Shown piece by piece: positions 13,403 through 23,500 of a stretch of 64,000 nucleotides of DNA (positions are counted from its first letter, which is position 1; each line of letters begins with the position of its first letter). A program made the position numbers and the translations under genes. Location of the stretch: NCBI GenBank assembly GCA_012064415.1, contig SSNU01000404.1, positions 134,053-198,052 on the forward strand, in the 5' to 3' direction. The DNA comes from Gyrodactylus bullatarudis (lineage: Eukaryota > Platyhelminthes > Monogenea > Gyrodactylidea > Gyrodactylidae). The notes beneath the pieces are model-generated. The model worked only from the letters and a program-made list of their open reading frames with translations. It made no database searches and was not told where the DNA came from.

Positions 13403-13669
13403 TTATTTACTACCGCCAGCTGCCTTTTCAAGCTCCTTCATTGATTCTGCAGCTTTCCTTTCTGAATCAATTCTATGCTGAGTGATTTTGGAGAGAATAA
13501 TCTTATCGTTCTTTTCTTTGATTTTGTGCTCTCTATTTTGCAAGTAAGTGAGACGAACCGCGCCGTATCCAATACCTAGGAGTAAGAGGCCCCATCTAGC
13601 TGTTCTAATAAGAGGCGAAACTTGTCTTGGTGGCAGTAATTTCCAATCGTGTACTGATCCTGTTGACAT
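13403..13669 (-). CDS. ATP5ME: mitochondrial ATP synthase subunit e
   Basis: Intronless 88-residue protein starting at ATG 13669 (MSTGSVHDW). The longer frame upstream would begin at TTG and is not needed. The core LLPPRQVSPLIRTARWGLLL then GIGYGAVRLTYL matches the N-terminal transmembrane helix of F1Fo ATP synthase subunit e, including the GxxxG-type glycine motif used for dimer contacts. A charged, helical C-terminus follows (NREHKIKEKNDKI). The protein acts in the mitochondrial inner membrane, where subunits e and g stabilise ATP synthase dimers and cristae. Its start is 97 bp from the divergent MRPL38 start, so the two mitochondrial genes probably share a promoter. Usual family length is about 70-90 residues. 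Confidence 0.88.
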   Translation of the reverse strand: MSTGSVHDWKLLPPRQVSPLIRTARWGLLLLGIGYGAVRLTYLQNREHKIKEKNDKIILSKITQHRIDSERKAAESMKELEKAAGGSK

Positions 13670-13766
13670 TTTGGATAAGAATTTTTGAATCTTACACCCA
13701 ACAAATTTATTCAATTCACATAAGCATCTTTCAAAGCTGGTGTTTATTCAATTAGATAATTCAAAA
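13670..13766. promoter_or_regulatory. 97-bp bidirectional promoter, ATP5ME / MRPL38
   Basis: Only 97 bp separate the divergent start codons of two nuclear-encoded mitochondrial proteins. The stretch must contain both 5' UTRs and the core promoter. No TATA box is convincing. Inference from spacing alone. Confidence 0.5.
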
Positions 13767-16084
13767 ATGTTGAGTAAAGTTTGTATAAAATCTTTTAGGC
13801 GTAGTTATTTTCGCCATAGACGTTCATTTGAACCAGCTAATATTGAGCCTGGGAGGTATCCTCATCTAAGGATGCAGCCGCCTGTTGACGGCCTCAAATC
13901 TTTCGATGAAAGAATGGCAACCATCCACCCTAAGAAATCAATCCCACAAATAAATATTGGTTTAGAATTTAATCGCCCAAAGTTACTGCCATTAAACAAG
14001 CCAGTTAAGAAGAATTTTGATCTTGAATCATCCTCTCGTAAAAAGAATTTAAAATTGAATGTCCAAGAGTCATTGCTAGACAAAAATAACCAAATGATGC
14101 CACTACTCCGGCTAAACATGTGTCGACATGCGGGAATATTTGAGTCACTTTTCAACCAGTATCACTATTTCGTTCCACTTTATGAATTAAAAATATCTTA
14201 TTCTTCTAATGAGTCTGTTTACTTGGGCAACACATTAACTCCTCAAAAAACAGTTAACTTACCGGAAATTGATTACTCATCTCTTCCAAATGATTCTCTT
14301 TGGACTTTATTGTTGCTGAGTCCAGATGAAAGCTTTGATAAAACTCGTCAGATTATACATTATGGCCGGTGTAATATAGATCCAAAAGTTAAGGATTCCG
14401 GACAAATATTTGCTCCGTACTTTCAAGCGATTCCATACTTTGGAACTGGCTTCCATCGATATATTTTCCTCCTATTCAAACAGGACAATGGTAAAATTGA
14501 CTGTTCAAATTTTCAACAATGTTCTGCTGATGAGGAGTTGTTTTCCAAAAGAACCTTTTCAACTTTTGAATTCTATAAACAATTCGAAGATCAAATCACT
14601 CCAGCTAGTGTTCAATTCTTCCAGGCAGAGTGGGATAAGAGTGTAAAGAAATTCTTTAATAATGTAATTGGTAAGTATTTATTTTATTCTCTACTTTAAA
14701 GTTAATAAGCCTTCAAATGATATTTTTTGCATGTGAGCATAAAAACCAAAACTTGCATAGCTCTAGGTTGTCGATAGGGCCTCAAAATAGTAAAACTAGT
14801 TGAGATGAAGATACGAATTCACATTTCAGATCAAGATTAGACAAAAGATTCGAATATAGCCATACAGGTTGAGAGAGAACCTGAATTTTCAAGAACTTTG
14901 AAATTTTAAAATTCAGATTTTTCAACTTACCACAATAATGACGAATTTCTGTGACTTCTTTGGCCATATTCGAATCTTTTGTCTAATCTTTAGCCGAAAT
15001 ATCAGTAGTAAATTGTTTTGAATTTTTTAAACTCACAAATCTATCTTATTTTGGTCTGATTGTTTTTTTTCAGAAATTTCATGATTTCATTTCATCATGG
15101 AAATTCCAAAAATTTTTCCTGACTACCCGTGAAATAATATTTGGTTTTTTGTGAAAATAGTGATTTGGTATCTTCTTTTTAATAATACTAGGTATAATAA
15201 TATTTGGCCTTGAAGAAGGATTTTCTGAAGAAAAAAAATATGCTCATCTAATCCATTTCGAAGAAAGCTGTAGTACTATTTTTAAAATCAGGTCTAAAAA
15301 TCTTGTTTTACTCAACTAGTCCAAAAGTTTGCATCTATAAACGACGAATCCCAATTCATGATAAACTGACAATTATTAGACTCTTGATATAGAGCTATCT
15401 TAATTTCATCATGTGAGCGGCTAACATTTACGTTAAAGTTTTGAACATCTCTTTGAATTTAAAATTTCAACTAAGGTAAGGTTCAATTTTGCTAATAATA
15501 TGCAGTGTATAAAAGTTGAACGGTCATTTTCTATCCTGAATAGTGCTTCTGAGTAAAATCTAAAATATATATCCATAAAGAAGCCTGTTTTTTCAAAAAC
15601 GTAGAATAAAATTGTTTTAAGGCCCTTCTTATCATAGTATTACTGTGTTTATCCAATTAAAGACGAAGCTTATTAATCCAAACTACTTCACTTTAAAGAT
15701 ATCCCTGAGCCAATATACGAGATTAAATATCCAGAAGAACTTCCACCTCCACAGTCAATCTTTCCAGACCCCGATAATTGGACTTCTCATCGCCGTCATC
15801 CTGATGGGCATCCCTTAGCCAATAAGCGCTATGGAGTCTTTGAAGATGTTTCATTTAATAAATACCTCGACAGATATAGGGATAGAAAAGAAATGCTCCA
15901 GGAAATTGTGAAGGAACGTCTAAAGATGGAAGGTAATCCTCTTGACCCGGAAGAAAGATCCAGGAAACGCTACAAATTCCCTATGGCCCTAAATATGAAT
16001 CCTGAATGGCCAAGTTGGCGACGTGATGTTGAAACTGAGAAGAGACTCAGAAGAGGTCGTTGGTCTGAACTTGAAGGAATTTAA
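13767..16084 (+). CDS. MRPL38: mitochondrial large ribosomal subunit protein mL38 (PEBP-like)
   Basis: Two exons, 13767-14670 and 15699-16084, joined in phase for 429 residues; human MRPL38 is 380. The ATG at 13767 gives a basic leader (MLSKVCIKSFRRSYFRHRR) that looks like a mitochondrial targeting peptide; the reading frame open upstream starts only at GTG. The central region is a phosphatidylethanolamine-binding-protein fold: NDSLWTLLLLSPDE, FGTGFHRYIFLLFKQDNG, KRTFSTFEFYKQFEDQITPA and VQFFQAEWDKSV are close to human mL38. The second exon supplies the tail (YEIKYPEELPPPQSIFPD, NKYLDRYRDRKE). It is a structural component of the mitochondrial ribosome central protuberance. The 1-kb intron holds a small inverted-repeat element. 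Confidence 0.93.
14829..14994. repeat. small inverted-repeat element in MRPL38 intron
   Basis: Terminal inverted repeats of about 30 bp: AGATTAGACAAAAGATTCGA at about 14834 and its reverse complement TCGAATCTTTTGTCTAATCT at about 14970-14989. About 100 bp lies between them. Non-coding and intronic, consistent with a MITE. Confidence 0.7.
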
Positions 16085-16474
16085 TTTTTAACTTGATAAT
16101 AAATATATTTATTAAATACTTTATTAAATAAAAATTATTCTTACCAAAAAAAGACAAATTAAGATATTCCATAGAATTTTAGTTTTAGTCCTACATAATT
16201 TTCTTATTTTCTTTCGAATAATCCTATTTCTTTTCCTTGCGATCAAAGGCATTGATTATAAGCTCAAAGTAAATATGTAAAGTTTTTTTATCAAAGAAAT
16301 TTCCGGAAATAAATTAGAATTTGTTTCCAAAATCTACATGAATATTGCATTAAATAACAATGGAATATACTGACAAGAAGAACAAGTTTACTGTACCAAT
16401 GAAATTAAACTTACTTTAGCATAAATACATGACCTTTTTATTTTTTGATAACCAGTTATTGTTTGACCGTAACA
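16085..16474. other. intergenic spacer MRPL38 / PLP decarboxylase
   Basis: AT-rich spacer of 390 bp between two genes on the same strand. AATAAATA-type polyadenylation signals lie just after the MRPL38 stop (16098-16135). I see no ORF of note or structured element, and the promoter of the decarboxylase must lie here. Confidence 0.6.
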
Positions 16475-18355
16475 ATGAATGATGATGAATTTATGGTTAA
16501 TTCAAAACTTACTTGTGAATACATCAAAGAGTATAATGAGAAGCTTAGAAAGAACCTCTTACCTGTTGCACCATCGCATGAGCTGAAGCCGGGTTATTTG
16601 CAAAGCCTACTACCAGAAAGAGCCCCGGATCAGGGTGAACATTTTAAAGACGTTATCAAGGATTTGGACAAGTTAATAATGCCAGGTGTAACTCAGTGGC
16701 ATCATCCTGACTTTTACGGATACTATCCTACAGCAAAAACATATGAATCTTTATTGGGTGACATGATAAGTGGAGCCATAGCTTCAATTGGCTTCTCATG
16801 GGTAAGTTATTATACAGCTAATTAATACAGATTTCTTGTCCAGCTTCAACAGAGCTTGAAGTGATCATGATCGATTGGCTAGTAATGGCAATGAATCTTC
16901 CTGATTTTTATCTATCAAAATCAACATCGGGCGGAGGTATCATTCAAGTGAGGCCAAAAATAATAAAGAAAACTCATTTAAGACAAAATGTTTTCTAGAT
17001 AGATAGATAGAAAAATGTTTATTTAACAATACATGTGTGAGCATTTAAGTCACAAATTTTCATCTAGTATAAATTTCTTTTGCATAGTATTTCTAAAATC
17101 TTTTATATTCAGTCTTTTAATCGTATTTGGTAATCTATTATTCTCATCTGTAAAACCTTTATAACAGACTTCGGCCAGCATTTCATCAGCCATGGTAATC
17201 TTGGGTCTGAGAAGTAGGCAATTCCGTGATAATCTGGTCCCAGAGAATGTTCAAGGGCAATTCGCTGATAGACTTGTGGTCTACTTTTCAGAGGAAGCTC
17301 ATAGCTCTGTGGAACGTGCCTGTCGGATAGCACTGGTTCAATTGCGAGCAATCCAAACAAGAAACTCTGGCAACCATGGCATGGATGTTGAAAAATTAAA
17401 AGAACAAATTCTTTTAGATCTCAATGCTGGTCTCATACCCTTGGCAGTGGTTGGAGCTTTGGGTACAACTGGATCTTGTGCCTTTGATGATCTAGAGGAG
17501 ATTGGAAAGTTATGTATGTCCAGTTAGAAATGTCCAGAGATCAATCTAAGATGAATAATTTTTTATTGCACTCAGGCAGAGAAATGAACATCTGGCTACA
17601 CGTGGATGCTGCATACTTTGGTTGTGGCCTATTCTGCCCAGAATATCACTATCTGGCCAAGGGAATCGAATATGCTGATTCATTCAATTTTAATCTTCAC
17701 AAAATCGGTCTAGTCATCTTTGATTGCTCAATTTTGTTGATGAGAGACAAATCAGTTCTCGTTGACTCTTTCATTGTCAACCCACAATACCTCAATAATG
17801 ACAATAGCTTAATGCCTGAGTATCGAGTAAGGAAATTTTAACATTCTTTCAAGTTTTTCTAACTTTTAATTTCTTAATTTTAAGCATTGGGATATAAATT
17901 TGGGACGAAGATTTCGTTCACTGAAAATTTGGTTCGTTTTACGCTGTTATGGAGTCAGTGGATGTCAAAAAGCCATTCGTAAACATACAATGTTGGCGGG
18001 TAAGTTTGCAGAGCTTATCAGGAAGGATAACTCATTCGAGATTGTCAATCAAGTCGACTTTGGATTGGTTTGCTTTCGTGCTAAAGTGAGTTCAATGAAC
18101 TGACATCACTCAAGATTTCGGTTGACTCTCATTGGCTAATGCTAATTTTAGGGCTCAGATGATTTGAATCGAAAACTATATGAGATGATTGAAAAAGAAA
18201 GAAGAATATTTCTTGTGACAAGCTCGTACAAGACTCACGAGAAGGTAGATGAAAAGTTCTTTCTTCGACTAACTCCATCCTGTGCTACTGAAGAAGAGAA
18301 CATCAGTTTTGCATTTCAATACATTAAAAGCCTCTTGGAGCTTATTAAAAGTTAA
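16475..18355 (+). CDS. group II PLP-dependent aromatic L-amino acid decarboxylase-like enzyme
   Basis: Six exons, 16475-16801, 16831-16947, 17168-17513, 17576-17826, 17885-18085 and 18152-18355, giving 481 residues, the usual length of animal AADC. The family decarboxylates aromatic amino acids (DOPA, 5-HTP, histidine or tyrosine) to amines using pyridoxal phosphate in the cytosol. Visible landmarks: IMPGVTQWHHPDFYGYYPTA, SCPASTELEVIMIDWL, SGGGIIQTSAS, AHSSVERA (the His that stacks on PLP and separates decarboxylases from insect aldehyde synthases, which have Asn), WLHVDAAYFG, the PLP lysine, and [20 protein letters not shown]. The usual NPHKW around the lysine is NLHKIG here, so Pro and Trp are replaced while His-Lys stays. 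The flexible catalytic loop (PQYLNNDNSLMPEYRHW) keeps its Tyr but is shorter than in human AADC. Substrate cannot be told from sequence. Intron 1 is 29 nt. Confidence 0.9.
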
Positions 18356-18945
18356 AAGTATGACCATATTATGGAATTTAATTAGAGAAATTGTCGAAAT
18401 AAAAATCTCTCAAAGAAACTTCATAGAAACTTTATGAGATAATACACTTTAGTATCAATGTCTGCACTTTAATAATTGAGTAAAAATGCCGTGTTCAGGA
18501 TTTAAGCAAAATTCTAATAAGCTTCAGATCAAGGTAAAGGAGAACAAAAGTCTGAATAAATTTTGGCTCAAATTTTTTTATTTAAAACACAGGAAAGATA
18601 AAATTCCTTTCAAACATTTGGTATTTTTTTACTTTTTTGTAGCAGGGAATATTTTCTAATACAATACAATAAAGTCGCAGCTCTCGATGTCAACTCAAAA
18701 ATAATATAGGTTCTTCTTGCGTAACAATTTTACAGAAATTTCAAAACTATTTTTTTTTCTTTTGCATCAAGTATTCTCTTTATAAACTACCTTGAGAAAT
18801 GAATAAAGTTTATTTCTTTAATTCTTCTTTTTCCATAAAAACTAATTTTTCAATAAATAAATTAACTCTACAACAGTGTAATTGGAGAGTTTTAAAATTC
18901 TAAAACAATTCTTACTTAAACATTAAATCTTTCAGTTTTAATCAC
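18356..18945. other. convergent intergenic region
   Basis: About 590 bp between the 3' ends of the decarboxylase (+) and the ELAV-like gene (-). AT-rich with homopolymer runs. AATAAA-like signals are present on both strands. Nothing else recognised. Confidence 0.6.
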
Positions 18946-20373
18946 TCAATTATTTGTGCTATTTTTTCGATTCAGCAAAATATTCTCCAACCGCGAATAG
19001 TCATGTATAAAAGATTGGGAAACTTTCTTTTTTTTATGGAGAAAATTGGGTTTTAAGGGCGTACTGAATGACGGTTCACTTGGGTTAGATTCAAAAGTTT
19101 GTATCGAATTGAAATATTCTCGCATATGTTGATGATTTGGTAATTTAAGGGAAATTTGAATGTTCTTTCCATTTAATTCATAACCGTTGAGGGATTTGAT
19201 AGCAAATAAAGCTTCTTCATAATTATTCATAATAACAAAGGCAAAACCTTGACATAAACCTTGCTGGACATCACGGATGATATAGACATTTTGGACTGCC
19301 CCAAATGGACCGAATAACTGCCATAATTGATATTCTTCAGTGAACTGATTGAGATTTAGAACAGATATTATCCAACCGTTTGAGGACAACTTCTTGGCTA
19401 GCGTTGATGGACGCAAGTCAAAGAAAGAATCAACTGAATTCTTCCTAATTGGGGTTGAATAATTTCTACCAAGCCCTCTTCCTTTAAAGGGTGTTTCATT
19501 AGAATTGTTAACATCTTCGAAACCTTTGATTAGCGACATTGAACTCTTGAGAATAGGCGGGGTATTTGCATATTTAACAATTAAGGGTTCATGGAAGTAA
19601 CCTTTGGAAAAATAATGCGGCAATTGGTAACCATTCAAGTTCTGAATGGCTAAGTCGGCTTGGTGTTTCTTGTCGAAGCGAACGAATGCAATGCCTCGAG
19701 ATAGTCCTGTCATAGAATCAAATAAAATTCTCGCTGTTATGATTTTGCCATACTGGCCGAATAGACTCTCTAATTCAACCTGTTTCATATCTATTGGAAT
19801 ATTGCAAATGTAAAGATTGGCTCCTTTTATTTCATCAGAGCTTGGCCGGGCATAAGAGACCTTGATGAATTTCTTGCCAATTTTTTTACCATTAAACAAG
19901 GTAATTGCTTTCTCAGCTTCCTCTTGACTTTTGTACTTGACAAAAGCATAGCCAAGGCTCTCATTAGAAAACTTTTCACAAATCAGCTTACAACTTTCGA
20001 TATTGCCACACTCTGAAAACATAATTGCGACATCTTCCTGGGTTAATGTCGGCGGGAGATAGTTTATTATAAGATTTGTCTTCAACTCATTATTTTCCTC
20101 ATGTTTATGATTCTCAGCGGAATTTGATGATGTCTCAGAATTAACATAGCAACCAGAATCATCATTGGCATTTATGTGGTATTTTCCTTCAACTTGCTTG
20201 ATGTCAACTTGGTCGTAAGAGATTTGAAAATTCTTAAAATCCTCACATACATAATCGACGAACTCTTCACGTTTATCATGGGCCAAAGAATCACCGGAAG
20301 CAAGCTGCAATTGTTTATCGGATTTTTCCTCAAATTGCTTCATAGGTTTGTCAGGATTCTTCTCAAGAGACAT
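18946..20373 (-). CDS. ELAV/Hu-type RNA-binding protein with three RRMs, intronless
   Basis: Single uninterrupted frame of 475 residues from ATG 20373 (MSLEKNPDKP); the frame is open a few codons further but only to a TTG. Order: acidic N-terminal leader of about 100 residues, then RRM1 (RNP2 LIINYLP, RNP1 LGYAFVKY) ending KVSYARPSSDEIKGANLYI as in Hu proteins. RRM2 follows at once (RNP2 LYICNIP, RNP1 RGIAFVRF, TGLSRG before it). After a hinge of about 75 residues comes RRM3 (IISVLNL, QGFAFVIM). The tandem RRM1-RRM2 with the ARPSS linker and the distant RRM3 are diagnostic of the ELAV family, which binds AU/U-rich RNA and controls splicing, stability and translation. Every other long gene here is intron-rich, so lack of introns suggests a retrocopy origin. 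The RRM3 loop and N-terminal leader are diverged from canonical neuronal Hu proteins. Confidence 0.85.
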   Translation of the reverse strand: MSLEKNPDKPMKQFEEKSDKQLQLASGDSLAHDKREEFVDYVCEDFKNFQISYDQVDIKQVEGKYHINANDDSGCYVNSETSSNSAENHKHEENNELKTNLIINYLPPTLTQEDVAIMFSECGNIESCKLICEKFSNESLGYAFVKYKSQEEAEKAITLFNGKKIGKKFIKVSYARPSSDEIKGANLYICNIPIDMKQVELESLFGQYGKIITARILFDSMTGLSRGIAFVRFDKKHQADLAIQNLNGYQLPHYFSKGYFHEPLIVKYANTPPILKSSMSLIKGFEDVNNSNETPFKGRGLGRNYSTPIRKNSVDSFFDLRPSTLAKKLSSNGWIISVLNLNQFTEEYQLWQLFGPFGAVQNVYIIRDVQQGLCQGFAFVIMNNYEEALFAIKSLNGYELNGKNIQISLKLPNHQHMREYFNSIQTFESNPSEPSFSTPLKPNFLHKKKKVSQSFIHDYSRLENILLNRKNSTNN

Positions 20374-20552
20374 TTCTTCCAAAAACAAAAATTCTAGCTC
20401 AAGATTACTTCAACACGCAAATAAAAAGAGATCTCTGAGTGGTTTACTATTTTTCATTAAGGAGTTGAAATATTTTTTTGAATCAACGTGGAAATTTATT
20501 TATAAGGTATACTTTTAATAAAACAAGCAGAGAACAAAAACAGCCTTTTTCT

Positions 20553-23500
20553 TTATTTCTTCAAAACTTTCATCTTATCAAACGATAACTCTGGCTTCTT
20601 ATTGAGTATTCGATCACAGAGTAGTTCTTTCAGTTCTGTTTTGTCATTCTAATGAAAAATAAATCTATTTATTTTCATTCTACTCATGAGCATTTAAAAT
20701 TAATCTAACCCCAACATCTCCAGCGATTTTATTGGTTGAGATTCGTGAAGCTTGATTGTTAATGCTATTCCTAGCGATTATCTCATTATTAATTTCACTT
20801 TGGTATTTCTCTTCCAATTTCTTAATTGCTGATAACTTTAATTTCCTCTCCTCGCGAAGTAGGTACTGGAGATGAGATATTTCCTTGGAGTTTTTCTTTT
20901 CACATTCACTGGTGGTTTTCTTATAGCCAGCAATTGATGTGTTCAAACAATTTATTGTCTCATTCAAGTTTGTGATTTGTTTCCTCTGTAAAATAAATTT
21001 TTCAATGGAATGAATGATAATAATAATCATGTTTTAAAAATATCACAACACTTAGATTAACTCACAAGCTCATCTATTTGAATTTCCTTGACGCGATGAC
21101 GATGCTTCTCGTTAGCTGTTTTCCGCTCAAATTGATCCTTAATATCCTTTCTAGAACGAAGCTGAATATTTTAGTTTTTGCATCAAAACTAATAATTACC
21201 TCATTATCGAATTTATTTCCTAACTCATTATATTCTTTTTCTATTCGAACTAGATGCTCTTGAAGGCTGTTGATCTCTGAGTTTGCCGCCAACTTCATGT
21301 CATTATAGATGCACATTTGTTCACTTATCAAAACCTGTTCCTTTTCAAGTCTCTCTTTCAGTATGGTAATCTAAGTAAGGAAAAGAAATTAAATATCATT
21401 CGAGTAAGTTACTTCCTTATCAAGAGCAGTTTTCATAGCCATTCTATTCCAGATGGACATTGCTCTTATAGCTGAGATCATCTTCTCTTGTGAAAGACAC
21501 TTTTCATTGAGATTTGTTACTTGTTTCAACAGGAGAATGTTCTCAGTGGCAAAATGATCCGCTAGAAAAATATCAATTAATTTTAAAAAACCTTACAAGC
21601 ATCGAAACGGATACCGGCTTTGTCACGAAACTTGCCGAATTCGCTTAATGTCTCATCGCGTAACTTGGCTATTTTACCAACCAAGTTCTCTGTTAGTCGG
21701 CCACAAAAACTATTTACTTTCAACTTGTGCTCAACAGCCAAGGCAATAAACTCATTGAATTTCGTACTCATCTCTAGAATGACAGAATCCCTGGCTCTCA
21801 TCTCCTGGTCATTGAATTGAGCTTCCAATCTCTTGAGTTTGGCAGTTTTGAGAGAATTTTCTGACAAGAGAAAAATTATGATTATAAAGTCTAGTAAAAT
21901 AACAATTTTTTCCTGTAAGCTCTATAAAATAATGACATTTAGTTCATCAGATCAAAATAAAAGGCTAAACTTTACTTTAGGGACACATGTAAATTAAATA
22001 TTAATTTTGGTCACTACTTACGAGTAATAGCGCAAAAAAGTATATAGGAAATTGGCATAAACAGGAATCTAAGTTATTTGAACATTTTTCAAGTTTGTAG
22101 TAACAGCTTGGTATCACATTTATTGAAAATTATAAATCTCAGAAATAGCATGTAGAGTAGCCTGATAAATATTATCAGGACTATTCCTAGGAAATAGGTA
22201 CATCATTATATTACTATGTAATAAGTTTCTTCGCTTGTTCCTGACATTTCCAGCTTCTCTCTCGGAAAAAATTTGAAAAATAAACTATAAAAAAGCGTAC
22301 CTTTTTGAGACTTCTCCATGATTTTCACAGCAGATTTATAAATTTTAGCTACTTTTTTAATTTACAAATTCCAATGCGACTGTGGAGCTTCTTATATAGG
22401 ACGTACGATTAGGAAATTATCAACCAGGTCAAACGATCACCTCAAGAAGGATACGGCGGTGACCAGACATATCAAACAGGAAAACCACGAAGCTTCAATT
22501 TCTAATTTTTCAATCTTGTATAAAAATGCGGGGGATGACAGCACGGATTTGTGGGTGAAGGAGAAATTCTTCATCAATCACTTTAAGCCAAATCTGTGTG
22601 TTCAGAAAAATTATTCCTATAACCTTCAATTACCCTGGCCTATGTGAGCTTTTTCACTTTTCTCTTCACTGTTGCTATTTATTGAAGAGTTTTGGTGTTT
22701 TTTTAGCTTACATTTATTCTAATTTTCTTCAACTTTTACTATACTTCTTTCAAAAAATTGTAAAATATTATTTTCAATGAACTTTTAACTTTTATCATTA
22801 TTTATGTGTCACTACTGATGAACCATAAAGAAATGTACATTTAGTGAATAAAAATTCTTTTCTTATATATCTACAAATATGATTTTGAGCGGATTTTCGG
22901 ACGTTTTTGATAAATTACGTGAATCATATCATCGCCAAAATACTTTCACACATGTCAATGAAAGGAAAATTTCCTGCACCATGCCTAACAGCTTCAAAAA
23001 GAAATTTTAATTTTTCACTTTTGTTAAAAAATTGAAATTTGAGAGATTCTATTGAGCATAGCTTCTAAACAAGAAGAGGTAGCACTGAAGTTCGAGGCAA
23101 CGAGTTTTAGAGAATTTTTTGTAGATTATTTATGATTTTTTTTGTAACAAACACTTGGGAGCAAAAATAAGACCTAAAATTCGAATATTTTTCGAAATCG
23201 AATAAAGGGAGGATTAAAACAAAGACTAACCAACGAGGAGAGCATTGGCTATTTCACTCATACGAAATTGGGCATCAATGTTCTTGTTAATTTCTCCGAC
23301 GGCTAGATCATTCTTTAGACCGTCAATTTCCCGTTCACGTTCATAGAGAAGGACTAGTTGATGTTTCACTATCGTTTCGTAATAGGATGAATACCTTGAA
23401 AGAAATTTTGTACAATCAGATAAAGAGAGGCAGCTTATAAATTTCATTGGAATTACTGTTCAAAGCATTCTCGTTGAAATTTGGTCATTGATATGTCAAC

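Noticed and set aside
21583..22320. Separate coiled-coil gene starting MEKSQKENSL at 22320
   Set aside because: The sequence upstream of this ATG (VAKIYKSAVKI) joins in phase to the exon at 23231-23394 through an acceptor at 22352, so it reads as an internal exon of CCDC162.
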